DNA from: Rhizobium sp. Q54
Lineage (GTDB): Bacteria; Pseudomonadota; Alphaproteobacteria; UBA2966; CAIVPW01
Reading direction: 5' to 3'
DNA length: 34,593 nt
Assembly (NCBI GenBank): GCA_945904955.1
Contig: CAMDPO010000025.1
Span: forward strand, 1-34,593
The notes under the pieces were generated by a model that did no database searches, was not told the DNA's origin, and saw nothing but the letters and a program-made list of their open reading frames with translations. Positions 25,456-33,369 of the stretch are shown in pieces. How positions within the stretch are numbered: position 1 is the first letter of the stretch; every line of letters starts with the position of its first letter. A program made the translations under genes and the position numbers.

Positions 25456-25601
25456 GTCATTGCGAGCGCAGCGCTAGAAGCGCAGCGCCCTAACGGCGTC
25501 GTTGCGAGCGCAGCGAAGCAATCCAGGTCTTGTCTTTTGTTGATGGCGGCGCGCGAGCCGGCGCGTCTGGATTGCTTCGTCGCTGCGCGCCTCGCAATGA
25601 C
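25456..25601. repeat. palindromic interspersed repeat (REP/BIME-like)
   Basis: The element opens with GTCATTGCGAGCGCAGCG (25456 onward) and repeats GTCGTTGCGAGCGCAGCG at about 25498. It then has GAAGCAATCCAG (25515-25526), whose exact complement CTGGATTGCTTC lies at 25567-25578, and ends with TCGCAATGAC (25592-25601), complementary to the opening. It lies between convergent genes. The sequence type, with outer TCATTGCGA/TCGCAATGA and inner GCAATCCAG, is a familiar dispersed palindrome in GC-rich proteobacterial genomes. It could terminate both transcripts. Confidence 0.75.
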
Positions 25602-25608
25602 AGCGTAA

Positions 25609-27591
25609 CTAGCGCCGCAGCTCCTTCGTCAACGTCACCGGCGTCGCGTCGTTGCCCAGGCGCGCGCGGTAGACGATGAGGTTCTCCATCACGCGCTGCA
25701 CGTAGTTGCGCGTCTCGTCGATGGGGATCTGCTCGATCCAATCGACGATGTCGATGGCCGCATCGCGCGGGTCGCCGTACTGCTTGATCCACTGATTGGC
25801 GCGCCCTTCGCCGGCGTTGTAGGCGGCCAGCGCCAGCACGTACGAGCCGCGATACTTCTCCAGCAGTGCACCCAAGAACGCCGTGCCGAGCTTCATGTTG
25901 TAGCTCGGGTCCTGGGTCAGCAGGCTCGGCTCGTAATTGACCTTCTCCACCGCCGCGACGCGCCGCGCCGTCGCCGGCATCAGCTGCATCAGCCCGAGCG
26001 CGCCCACGCTCGAGCGCGCTGTCGGGAAGAATTCGCTCTCCTGGCGGATCAGCGCCAGCACCAGACCCGGCTCGACGCCCGCGGTCATGGGCGCCGTCAG
26101 CAGCGGATACGCCATCGACGGCACCATCACGCCCTCCTGGGCGGCGATCTTTGCCGTTGCCACGGACAAGTCCGTGCGGCCGACCCGCGCCGCCAGCTCG
26201 GCGACCAGCATGCGATCGGCCGGCGTCTCGGCATCCTCCGCCATGCGGATCAGGAACGGCCGCAGGCGGTCCTCTTCACCGACCGCCGCCAGGAACAGCG
26301 TCACCTGCACCAGCTCGCGATTGAAGAACGCCTGCGCTTCCTCGGTGGTCGGCTGCGGATCGGCGGGCAGCGCCACCATCGGGCGCCCGCCCATCTTCTC
26401 CAGCGCCAGCTGTCCGTAATACGTCGTGCCGAACCGCGCCGCCTGCTCGTACCAGCCATCGGCCGTGGTGCGCTCGCCCATCTGCTCGGCTGCGCGCCCC
26501 GCCCAGTACGCGGCGCGTGCGATGCTCACCGGCAGGCGCACCTGCGCGTGCTGCTTCTGGAAATGCGAGTACGCGTCGCGCGGCTCGTTCAGGAACTGCA
26601 GCGCAATCCACCCGGCCAGCCACTCCGCCTCGGCGATGTCGGCGCGATCCGTCTGTCCGTGCTGCGAGGCGATCCAATATGCGTCGGTGATGCGCCCGCT
26701 CTCCAGCGCGCGGCGCGCCAGCACAACGCGCTCGTCCCACCACGGATCCTCGTGGGCAGTCTGCGCCGGCATGTGGACCAGCAGGTCGATGGCGCCCTGG
26801 GTGTTGCCGTTGCGCCGGCGCCAGCGCACGCGCTCATAGACAAAGCCCGGCTCCTTGGCCTGCTCGCCGACCACCTTGGCGACCGCGCCGTCGACGCCCG
26901 GCCCTTGGGTGGCCAGCGCGATGCGCGCCTCGGCGACCGGCCGGCGCTGCAGCGGAATGCGCGGGATCAATCGCCGCGCCTCGTTGGGGCGGCCCATCCA
27001 CAGCAGCGCATCCATGCGCGCCTCGTGGTCGACCTGGGTCAGCTGCCTGCCCCACGTCGCCGTCAGAATGCTCTCCGCTGCTTTGGGCAGCGCCGCCGTC
27101 GTCCAGGCGCGCTTCGCCCACATCGCCGCCTCGACGTCACGCCCGCCCATGGCGAGGGCCTGGGCGTAACGCACCATGCCGGCGCCGGTGCGCGGCGCGT
27201 GCTTCTCGAACCACAGGATGGCGAGCTGGTTGGTGCGCGGGCCGACCGGCTCGGCGGCCAGCGCATCCTCGGCGTTGCGCCGCAGGGTATCGGCGAGCGG
27301 CCAATGCGGATTGGCGGCGAGGAAGCTTGAGATTTCGCTGAAGGATGCGCCGCCGCGCGGATCGGCGAGGAACATCCACGTCAGGACTTTGGTCGGCGCC
27401 TTGTTGTCGGCCTGCGCCGCCAACTGGAAGGCCCGGCTCCATGCGCCGATCTCGGCCGCGACGAAGGCGGTCCGGTAGGCGTTGTCATCCAGGATGGAAA
27501 TCGGCGGGGCGATGCCCGCCGCGCCGGCAGGTCGCGCCAGCGCAGCCACGACTCCAAGCGCCAACAGCGCCATTGCACCGAAACGCACCAC
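25609..27591 (-). CDS. slt: soluble lytic murein transglycosylase (Slt-type)
   Basis: About 660 residues from GTG 27591, chosen because GGGGGAG lies 6 nt upstream and MVRFGAMALLALG gives a signal peptide with a basic N-region; GTG 27633 and ATG 27573 are alternatives. A long helical superhelix of TPR-like repeats fills the N-terminal two thirds. The C-terminal SLT domain has the catalytic Glu in LALIRQESEFFPTARS, followed by GALGLMQLMPATARRVA, then LAAYNAGEGRANQW. It cleaves glycan strands to anhydromuropeptides in the periplasm. It is divergent from dapA. Confidence 0.92.
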   Translation of the reverse strand: MVRFGAMALLALGVVAALARPAGAAGIAPPISILDDNAYRTAFVAAEIGAWSRAFQLAAQADNKAPTKVLTWMFLADPRGGASFSEISSFLAANPHWPLADTLRRNAEDALAAEPVGPRTNQLAILWFEKHAPRTGAGMVRYAQALAMGGRDVEAAMWAKRAWTTAALPKAAESILTATWGRQLTQVDHEARMDALLWMGRPNEARRLIPRIPLQRRPVAEARIALATQGPGVDGAVAKVVGEQAKEPGFVYERVRWRRRNGNTQGAIDLLVHMPAQTAHEDPWWDERVVLARRALESGRITDAYWIASQHGQTDRADIAEAEWLAGWIALQFLNEPRDAYSHFQKQHAQVRLPVSIARAAYWAGRAAEQMGERTTADGWYEQAARFGTTYYGQLALEKMGGRPMVALPADPQPTTEEAQAFFNRELVQVTLFLAAVGEEDRLRPFLIRMAEDAETPADRMLVAELAARVGRTDLSVATAKIAAQEGVMVPSMAYPLLTAPMTAGVEPGLVLALIRQESEFFPTARSSVGALGLMQLMPATARRVAAVEKVNYEPSLLTQDPSYNMKLGTAFLGALLEKYRGSYVLALAAYNAGEGRANQWIKQYGDPRDAAIDIVDWIEQIPIDETRNYVQRVMENLIVYRARLGNDATPVTLTKELRR

Positions 27592-27718
27592 GCGCGGCTC
27601 CCCCAACCACGCACCCCCGATCTCGCCGATCACTGGGTGCGTCGCGATGCTACGCGGCGATCCTCTTCACGAGCAAGCCAACTCAGCACCGGAGATGGGA
27701 TGAAGGTACGCCAACTGC

Positions 27719-27746
27719 TTGATCACGGCGCATGAAGTGCTATGGT
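27719..27746 (+). promoter_or_regulatory. possible dapA promoter
   Basis: TTGATC (27719-27724) and TATGGT (27741-27746), spaced by 16 bp, lie about 70 bp upstream of dapA. Transcription from here would begin near 27753 and include the 24-bp palindrome at 27770-27793 in the leader. A moderate match only. Confidence 0.3.
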
Positions 27747-27769
27747 CCGCCGTCGTTAACCTTGTTTGT

Positions 27770-27793
27770 GTGTTGCTGATGCATCAGCAACAC
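27770..27793. promoter_or_regulatory. 24-bp perfect palindrome upstream of dapA
   Basis: GTGTTGCTGATG (27770-27781) is followed directly by its exact reverse complement CATCAGCAACAC (27782-27793). It ends 23 nt before the dapA ATG. As DNA it is an ideal binding site for a dimeric regulator; as RNA it could form a 10-bp hairpin with a UGCA loop. It lies in the divergent gap between slt and dapA, the two genes it could control. Confidence 0.6.
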
Positions 27794-27816
27794 CCTGCGC
27801 CGCGAGCGAGCGCATC

Positions 27817-28692
27817 ATGTTCTCAGGTTCCATCGTCGCCCTGGTCACGCCGTTCAAGAACGGCGGCATCGACGAAAAGGCGTTCCAGTCGCTGGTCGAC
27901 TGGCAGGTGACCGAGGGCACCCACGGCCTCGTGCCGTGCGGCACCACCGGCGAGTCGCCGGTGCTCACCCACGCCGAGCACCAGCGCGTCGTCGAGCTCA
28001 CCATCGAGGCGGCCGGCGACCGCGTCCCGGTCATTGCCGGCACCGGCTCCAATTCCACCGCCGAAGCGATCGAGCTCACGCGCCACGCCAAGAAGGCGGG
28101 CGCCGACGCGGCGCTGCTCGTCACGCCCTACTACAACAAGCCGAGCCAGGAGGGCATGTACCAGCACTTCAAGGCGATCCACGACGCCGTGGACCTGCCG
28201 CTGGTGCTCTACAACATCCCCGGCCGCTCGGTCGTCAACCTGACCACGGAGACGCTCGACCGCCTCTCCAAGCTCAAGAACATCGTCGGCATCAAGGACG
28301 CCACCGGCGACATCGCGCGCGTCTCCGCGACGCGCCTGCTGCTCGGTCCGAAGTTCTGCCAGCTGTCCGGCGAGGACGCGACCGCGCTCGGCTTCAACGC
28401 CCACGGTGGCCACGGCTGCATCTCGGTGACCGCCAACGTTGCGCCGTCGTTGTGCGCGCGCTTCCAGACCGCCTGCATCAAGGGCGACTGGAACGAAGCG
28501 TTGGCGTTGCAGGATCGCCTGATGCCGTTGCACACGTCGTTGTTCCTCGAGACCAGCCCGGCGCCGGTGAAGTATGGCGTGAGCCTGCTCGGCCGCGGCT
28601 TGGACGACGTACGCCTGCCACTCGTCGCCTGCACGGAGGGGGTGCGCGAGAAGGTGCGCGTCGCCATGATGGCGGCCGGAGTGCTCAACTAG
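27817..28692 (+). CDS. dapA: 4-hydroxy-tetrahydrodipicolinate synthase
   Basis: 291 residues from the ATG at 27817 ([19 protein letters not shown]). This class I aldolase condenses pyruvate with aspartate semialdehyde in the lysine and diaminopimelate pathway. The Schiff-base Lys is in [10 protein letters not shown] (about 161) and the proton-relay Tyr in VLYNIPGRS (about 133). [14 protein letters not shown] and [13 protein letters not shown] are further family motifs. The Shine-Dalgarno sequence is weak (GCGAGCG). smpB starts 5 nt after the stop, so the two form an operon, common in this class. Confidence 0.96.
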   Translation: MFSGSIVALVTPFKNGGIDEKAFQSLVDWQVTEGTHGLVPCGTTGESPVLTHAEHQRVVELTIEAAGDRVPVIAGTGSNSTAEAIELTRHAKKAGADAALLVTPYYNKPSQEGMYQHFKAIHDAVDLPLVLYNIPGRSVVNLTTETLDRLSKLKNIVGIKDATGDIARVSATRLLLGPKFCQLSGEDATALGFNAHGGHGCISVTANVAPSLCARFQTACIKGDWNEALALQDRLMPLHTSLFLETSPAPVKYGVSLLGRGLDDVRLPLVACTEGVREKVRVAMMAAGVLN

Positions 28693-28697
28693 AGGGC

Positions 28698-29168
28698 ATG
28701 GCAAGCAAGAGAGAAGAAGCGCGCGTCTTCGTCGCCCAGAACCGCAAAGCCCGCCACGACTACTTCATCGAGGACAAGCTCGAAGCCGGCATCATGCTCA
28801 CCGGCAGCGAAGTGAAGTCCGCACGCAAGGGCAGCGTCTCGATCGGCGAGGCGTTCGCCGAGGAGCGTCAGGGCGACTTCTATCTCATCAATGCCCACAT
28901 CTCGGAGTACGCGCCCGCCGCGCGCTTCGGCCACGCGCCCAAGCGCCACCGCAAGCTGCTCCTGCACCGCCGCCAGGTGGACAAGCTGCTCGGCGCGGTC
29001 GCCGAGAAGGGCATGACGATCGTGCCCCTCTCGCTCTACTTCAACGAGCGCGGCATCTGCAAAGTCGAGCTCGGCGTCGCCCGCGGCAAGAAGATGCACG
29101 ACAAGCGCGCCACCGAAGCCGCGCGCGACTGGGACCGCGAAAAGCAACGCCTGCTGCGCAAAGGGTAG
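28698..29168 (+). CDS. smpB: SsrA-binding protein
   Basis: 156 residues, full length. Family motifs include ARHDYFIEDKLEAGIMLTGSEVKSARKG (start quoted to identify it; the GSEVKS core is decisive), then FYLINAHISEYAPAARFGH and HRKLLLHRRQVDKL. The lysine-rich C-terminal tail GKKMHDKRATEAARDWDREK inserts into the mRNA channel. SmpB binds tmRNA and rescues stalled ribosomes. No tmRNA gene was noticed in the window. A short palindromic repeat follows at 29191. Confidence 0.97.
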   Translation: MASKREEARVFVAQNRKARHDYFIEDKLEAGIMLTGSEVKSARKGSVSIGEAFAEERQGDFYLINAHISEYAPAARFGHAPKRHRKLLLHRRQVDKLLGAVAEKGMTIVPLSLYFNERGICKVELGVARGKKMHDKRATEAARDWDREKQRLLRKG

Positions 29169-29190
29169 CGCTCTCCCGCCAATGTCATTT

Positions 29191-29227
29191 CCCTCCCTCG
29201 CTTGCGGGGGAGGGTAGGGTGAGGGTC
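29191..29227. repeat. short palindromic repeat with AGGGTGAGGGTC tail, copy 1
   Basis: CCCTCCCTCGC (29191-29201) and GCGGGGGAGGG (29204-29214) pair over 11 positions with one G-U. The tail is AGGGTGAGGGTC. The same tail and a similar hairpin occur at 33370-33405. It lies just downstream of smpB and could act in transcript ending or be a dispersed repeat. Confidence 0.6.
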
Positions 29228-29247
29228 GCGGTGCGAGACTCGGTCCC

Positions 29248-30018
29248 ATGAACCTTCTCGCAATCACCGGCGCTGCCCAGGGATTGGGGCGCGCCACCGC
29301 CCAACACTTCGCCAAGGCCGGCTACGCCATCTCCTTCTGCGACGTGGACGCCAAAGCCGGCGCCGAAGCCCTTGCCGACCTCGAGCGCATGAACGCCACG
29401 GCGCTCTTCACCCACACCGACGTCGCCAAGCCTGGCGACATCCACTAATGGGTTGAGCGCACCGTCGCCGAGCTCGGCACGCCCCGCGTCGTCATCAACA
29501 ACGCCGGTACCTCGGAACACCACGAGTTCCTTGAGCACACCGTCGAGGACTTCGACCGCATCCTGGCGACCAACCTGCGCAGCGCGTTCCTCGTCGCCCA
29601 GGCGTTCGCCCGTCACATGATCCGCGGCGCCCCCACCGCCGAGCCCGACGCCGGCTGCATCCTCAACATCGCCTCGGTGCGCGCCTTCCATACCGAAGCC
29701 AATTGGGAGGCGTATTCGGCGTCCAAGGGCGGCATCCTCGGCCTCACCCGCTCCATGGCACTGAGCCTCGGCCCGCGCCGCATCCGCGTGAACGCCATCA
29801 GCCCCGGCTGGATCGAAGTCGGCGACTGGAAGCGCGCGGACAACGCCAAGACACCCCAGCACACCGACCGCGAACGCAAGCTCCACCCGGTCGGCCGCAT
29901 CGGCGTCCCCCAGGACATCGCCGACGCCTGCCTCTACCTGGCCGAGCACGCCGGCTTCACCACCGGCGCGAATCTCGTGATCGACGGCGGCCTGTCGGTG
30001 CAGGCGATCTACGACTAG
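29248..30018 (+). pseudogene. short-chain dehydrogenase/reductase with one in-frame stop
   Basis: One frame runs from the ATG at 29248 to the TAG at 30018 (256 codons) and carries a complete SDR. The cofactor motif TGAAQGLGRATA is at about 7-18, then VVINNAGTSEHHEF. The catalytic Ser is in ILNIASVRAFHTE, and Tyr and Lys in AYSASKGGILGLTRS, followed by INAISPGW and TGANLVIDGGLSV. A TAA at 29446-29448 splits it after about 66 codons (between GDIH and WVERTVAELG) without changing the frame. This is a nonsense mutation, a sequencing error, or a point of reinitiation at a later start. The part after the stop lacks the cofactor motif. Substrate unknown. Tail-to-tail with the HEPN-like gene, sharing CTAG. 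Confidence 0.8.
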
Positions 30019-30524
30019 CGAGGGCGGAAGGCGAGCAGTGCTAGGAACGCCTTCCGTTCAGCAGCCGCGATGGCAGTGAGACGCGCCAGTGCGGACCGCG
30101 CGGTCCGTGCCGCGGTCATGGCATCTGACTGCTTGGGTTGGTAGTCAGGATCGTAGTCGGCGCGGTGACGCTTCTCCTGCAGCGAGATCAGCCCGGCGGC
30201 GAATGCCAAGATGTCTGCCGACCAACCGCCAGCAGGCGTGAAAGGCTTGTACTTGCCACTCGGAGTTGCCTTGCCGACCTCGTCACAGAGTTCACGAATC
30301 GACCGGTGATCGACGCTGCGATACGCAAGCGCGTAGCGCGTCGTTCCACGTTCCGCGAAACCGATGAACTCGTCGGAAAAGGCGGTCAATGTCCCGTGGA
30401 ACATGCCGTAGTACGCGCTTGATATCGCGCGACGGAGATCAACTTGTCTCGGAGCGCCACGCCGGGGCGCTTTCGCAAGCTTCTCCGCCTGATCGAACAG
30501 GTGTTCTGGGCTAGGAACCGCCAC
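30015..30524 (-). CDS. HEPN-like domain protein (possible toxin component)
   Basis: 169 residues from a GTG. The N-terminal part has LFDQAEKLAKA, then VDLRRAISSAYYGMFHGTLTAF, the helix-rich pattern of UPF0332/HEPN-type proteins. RHRADYDPDYQPKQSDA carries the conserved R-x-x-A-D-Y-D segment, close to the polar RxxxxH-type catalytic motif of HEPN RNases but not an exact match. HEPN proteins often serve as RNase toxins or partners of small nucleotidyltransferases. The gene overlaps the preceding 96-codon gene by 14 nt, so translation is coupled. Base composition is lower in GC than in the flanking genes, hinting at transfer. Function as a toxin is inference. Confidence 0.6.
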   Translation of the reverse strand: MAVPSPEHLFDQAEKLAKAPRRGAPRQVDLRRAISSAYYGMFHGTLTAFSDEFIGFAERGTTRYALAYRSVDHRSIRELCDEVGKATPSGKYKPFTPAGGWSADILAFAAGLISLQEKRHRADYDPDYQPKQSDAMTAARTARSALARLTAIAAAERKAFLALLAFRPR

Positions 30525-30801
30525 CTGCGGCTAGTTCCTTTTTTGTGGAAAACTCAATCAGGGGGAGGCGCAGTTCGCCGGCTTTGGCGAGTTCGTTCTG
30601 CACGAGCACAACGGTGTTGAGCGCGGCATCGCCACCTAGATTGGCCGCAGATGTGGGTGTGACCACGATCGTGATCAGCAGGGCGTCTCTGCCCTCTGAA
30701 TCAGTTGACGGTGAGGACAACACGTCCAGCACGCTCCGAGCCTTCAGGCTCTTTCGCGCTGCGTCGCCTACAATCGCATTGATGCGACCTGCTTCCAGCA
30801 T
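30511..30801 (-). CDS. small protein, partner of the HEPN-like gene
   Basis: 96 residues. The N-terminus LEAGRINAIVGDAARKSL looks helical. Residues about 30-60 read SSPSTDSEGRDALLITIVV with an acidic turn (DSEGRDAL) leading into a beta strand. A later LAKAGELRLPLIEF resembles the short G-E-x-R-x-P-I/L-x-x-F patterns seen in uncharacterised partners of HEPN/UPF0332 proteins. I do not recognise a named family. It could be an antitoxin-like or targeting subunit. It is followed by the HEPN-like gene with a 14-nt overlap, and starts 46 nt after the CYTH gene stop, so it may be a continuation of that transcript. Confidence 0.5.
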   Translation of the reverse strand: MLEAGRINAIVGDAARKSLKARSVLDVLSSPSTDSEGRDALLITIVVTPTSAANLGGDAALNTVVLVQNELAKAGELRLPLIEFSTKKELAAGGGS

Positions 30802-30847
30802 GGGTCCAGTCTACTGGCGCAAGCGATGTCGCGCACTGAGTAAGTAT

Positions 30848-31378
30848 CTAGGTCAAAGTCGGGGGATTTCGACCGCTAATCCGTTCGCGCAATTGGTCGG
30901 GCGTCGCGAAGGCCAACGTGGCAGGCGCAAAGAAGCGATCGGCCGTCACTTCGATCCTCGCCCACGTCGGTGCAACGAAGGCTACAATGTCAACCTCCGT
31001 CGCCAGGCTGACCTCGCACAGCACCAAACCACGCAGCGCGCCCTCGAACACATCGATGGCAACATCGCGCCCCTGTTCCGTCACGAACGACCGGCGCTTG
31101 GTGATCAGCATCGCCTCCATGTGCGCGTAGATCGCGTGGTCGTGCTCGGACAGCTCCTCGATGGCGACGCCCGCGCAGGCCGCGCCATCCGGATCGTAGT
31201 GCTTGCACAGGCGGCGCTCGACGCGACGGTCCGCGTGCACCGCGCGGCGCAAGTAGACTCGCGTCCCGGCGATGCAGCGGTCGGTGATCAGCACGTTGCC
31301 GCTGGCGGCTGCCGGCACGGCTCCCGTCACCAGGAACCGCCGCTCGTACTCGATGCGGGAGAAGGTCTGCGGGATCAC
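30848..31378 (-). CDS. CYTH-domain protein (triphosphate tunnel enzyme fold)
   Basis: 176 residues from a GTG. The N-terminal IEYERRFLV matches the E-x-E-x-K/R-F-L-V opening of CYTH domains, with Arg where the consensus Lys stands (residue 14). RVYLRR, then LCKHYDPD and LITKRRSFV supply the basic tunnel residues. AIDVFEGALRGLVLCEVSL corresponds to the D-x-F-x-G then G-L-x-L-x-E-V strand pair, with AEV-type EVTADRFF near the end. CYTH enzymes hydrolyse tripolyphosphate or thiamine triphosphate or make cyclic nucleotides; the substrate here is unknown. The GTG overlaps the stop of the uracil-DNA glycosylase gene (GTGA). Confidence 0.75.
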   Translation of the reverse strand: MIPQTFSRIEYERRFLVTGAVPAAASGNVLITDRCIAGTRVYLRRAVHADRRVERRLCKHYDPDGAACAGVAIEELSEHDHAIYAHMEAMLITKRRSFVTEQGRDVAIDVFEGALRGLVLCEVSLATEVDIVAFVAPTWARIEVTADRFFAPATLAFATPDQLRERISGRNPPTLT

Positions 31379-32004
31379 AGCGTTGCCTTCACGCGCTCCA
31401 TCGCGTCGTCGAACATCGCCGGCGTCAGCCGGCCGGTGTTGAGGTTGTAGCGCGAGCAGTGATAGCTATCGACCAGGGTGCGAGCGCCGATCGCGTGCAC
31501 GGCCGCGTGCCCGAACGTCGGCAAGGGCTTGCACCCGAGCACGCGCGACACCGCGTCGTGGGCGATGCGGCCCAGTGCCAATACAGTAACGAGGTTCTGC
31601 ATCGCCGCGATCTCGTGCACCAGGAACGTGCCGCAGCACGTCGCGACTTCCCTAGGCGTCGGCTTGTTCTCTGGCGGCAGGCAGCGCGCGGCGTTGCTGA
31701 TGCGGCAGTCCACCAGTTCCAGGCCGTCGTTCGGGTCGGCGCGGTAGGTGCCGCGCGCGAATCCGTGCTGGAGCAGCTTGGGATACAAGAGCTCGCCGGC
31801 GCCGTCGCCCGTGAACGGCCGCCCCGTGCGGTTGGCGCCGTTGCGCCCCGGCGCCAGCCCGACGATCAGAAGCCGTGCGCCGAGCGGCCCGAATGCCGGA
31901 ACCGGCGCGTTGTGCCAGTCGGGATGCTCGACCCGCAGCGCCTGGCGCGTCGCGACCAGGCGCGGGCACAGCGGGCAGTCGCGTCCGGGTTCCTGGGCGG
32001 CCAT
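31375..32004 (-). CDS. uracil-DNA glycosylase, family 5 (UdgB-type)
   Basis: 209 residues. The family 5 motif GLAPGRNGANRTGRPFTGD (about 49-67) and the second motif DSYHCSRYNLNTGRLT (about 180-195) are clear. Paired cysteines CPLCPRL at about 10-13, one in ARCLPP and one in VATCCGTF are the expected [4Fe-4S] ligands. It removes uracil, and in some members other damaged bases, from DNA. It is divergent from folK with an 80-bp gap and drives a minus-strand set: UDG, CYTH, small protein, HEPN. Confidence 0.9.
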   Translation of the reverse strand: MAAQEPGRDCPLCPRLVATRQALRVEHPDWHNAPVPAFGPLGARLLIVGLAPGRNGANRTGRPFTGDGAGELLYPKLLQHGFARGTYRADPNDGLELVDCRISNAARCLPPENKPTPREVATCCGTFLVHEIAAMQNLVTVLALGRIAHDAVSRVLGCKPLPTFGHAAVHAIGARTLVDSYHCSRYNLNTGRLTPAMFDDAMERVKATL

Positions 32005-32084
32005 GGCCTAGGCCGTCGCATGGGGAGAGGAGGGCGTCAACTTCCTCTTGGCCGCCGGGCCTGGCCGCACAATGATCGCGCCCG

Positions 32085-32579
32085 ATGATCCTGATCGGCC
32101 TGGGTGCCAACCTGCCGAGCCGCTTCGGTCCGCCGAGCGCGACTCTCACGACCGCCCTCGACCAGCTCGAGCGCCGGTACGTGCATGTCGTGCGCCGCTC
32201 GCGCTGGTACACCAGCGCCCCCGAGCCCGTCTCGGACCAGCCCTGGTACACCAACGGCGTCGCTCTCGTCGAAACCGAGCTCGCGCCCGCGGCGTTGCTG
32301 GAGGCGTTGCTCGACGTCGAGCGCTCGCTCGGCCGCGAGCGGCCGGCGGACCTCAAGAACACGCCGCGCACCATCGATCTCGACCTGCTCGCGTATGGCG
32401 ATGTCGTTCGCAAAGACCAACCTCTGGTCCTGCCGCACCCGCGCCTGCACGCGCGCGCCTTCGTGCTGCTGCCGCTCGCCGAGGTTGCCCCCGGCTGGAC
32501 GCATCCGACTCTCGGCCGCACTGTCGAAGAGCTGATCGACGCACTGCCGCCCAACGCGCGAGCGCTCCCGGTCGGCTAA
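32085..32579 (+). CDS. folK: 2-amino-4-hydroxy-6-hydroxymethyldihydropteridine pyrophosphokinase
   Basis: 164 residues. HPPK motifs are present: ILIGLGANLPSR, RRSRWYTSAPEP, PWYTNGVALVET and LLDVERSLGRER. The pterin/Mg2+ binding site is RTIDLDLLAYGD (Asp pair), followed by LPHPRLHARAFVLLPL. It transfers pyrophosphate from ATP to the pterin in folate synthesis. The ATG at 32085 is immediate; the gene stands alone on the plus strand, divergent from the UDG gene. In many alphaproteobacteria folK follows smpB or rpoZ at some distance; here the intervening cluster lies on the other strand. Confidence 0.95.
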   Translation: MILIGLGANLPSRFGPPSATLTTALDQLERRYVHVVRRSRWYTSAPEPVSDQPWYTNGVALVETELAPAALLEALLDVERSLGRERPADLKNTPRTIDLDLLAYGDVVRKDQPLVLPHPRLHARAFVLLPLAEVAPGWTHPTLGRTVEELIDALPPNARALPVG

Positions 32580-32643
32580 CTATCTCTTCTTCTCCCTGAT
32601 CGGCGGCTTGACCGTCGCGGGCGCGTGCCCACATCGACTCGCC

Positions 32644-33360
32644 ATGAAGAGATTCCCGAAGATTCTAGGCGCGGCGGCTGTCGCGCTCACCCTCACGGCC
32701 TGCGCTGGCGCCTTCGCGCCGCCGCAGACCTTGTTCGCGCGCTTCTCCAGCTACGTTGACCCGGCCTTCCGCGGCGAGCATCCGGTGCCGCAGCGCATCC
32801 TGGTCGCGGCACCGCGCATGAGCATCGAGGCGCGCCGCGCCGTCGAGACGGCGATGGCTGGCGCGCTGCGCGTGCGCGGCATCGAGCCCGTGCTCGGCAT
32901 GGACCTATTCCCGCCGACGCGCGGCACCCCCACGGACGACGACATCGCCGCCGGCCTGCGCGAGCGCGGCATCGACTATGCGGTGCTGTTCGTGCCCACC
33001 GACGAGACGATGGAAACCCGCACCGGCACGCGCAACGTGCCCGTCACCACCACCGACTGGGTGTTCGTCGGCGGTCGCTGGCGCGAGGTCGAGGTGCGCA
33101 CCTCCGTGCCGCAGCAGTTCAACGTGCGCCTGCCCCAGGGCAGCTACGTCGCCGAGCTGAAGACTCCCACCGGAGCCACCGCCTGGCGTGCCGAAGGCAA
33201 CGTGCGCTCGACCTCCACCCAGAACGATTTCGCCGACCTCGCCGCCACGGCCGCCACCGCCGTCATCGAGCAGATGCAGCGCGACGGCATCCTTCCGCCG
33301 CCACCGCCGCCTCCGCCCCGGCCGGGCGCAACGACTCCACTGCCGCCGCCACCGGCCTGA
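32644..33360 (+). CDS. lipoprotein, paralog A of a tandem pair
   Basis: 238 residues from the ATG at 32644. The lipobox LTACAG fits signal peptidase II cleavage before Cys, so it is a membrane-anchored periplasmic protein. Central features are FSSYVDPAFRGEHPVPQRILVAAP, then DLFPPTRGTPTDDDIAAGLRERG and DYAVLFVPTDET. A Pro-rich tail follows (repeated PPPP). Residues shared with the next gene include YxDPA, LDxFPPTRGTPT, LRxRG and TDE. The family is not one I can name. The 5' side has no obvious ribosome-binding site. A repeat element follows the stop. Confidence 0.7.
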   Translation: MKRFPKILGAAAVALTLTACAGAFAPPQTLFARFSSYVDPAFRGEHPVPQRILVAAPRMSIEARRAVETAMAGALRVRGIEPVLGMDLFPPTRGTPTDDDIAAGLRERGIDYAVLFVPTDETMETRTGTRNVPVTTTDWVFVGGRWREVEVRTSVPQQFNVRLPQGSYVAELKTPTGATAWRAEGNVRSTSTQNDFADLAATAATAVIEQMQRDGILPPPPPPPPRPGATTPLPPPPA

Positions 33361-33369
33361 TGCATCGCA

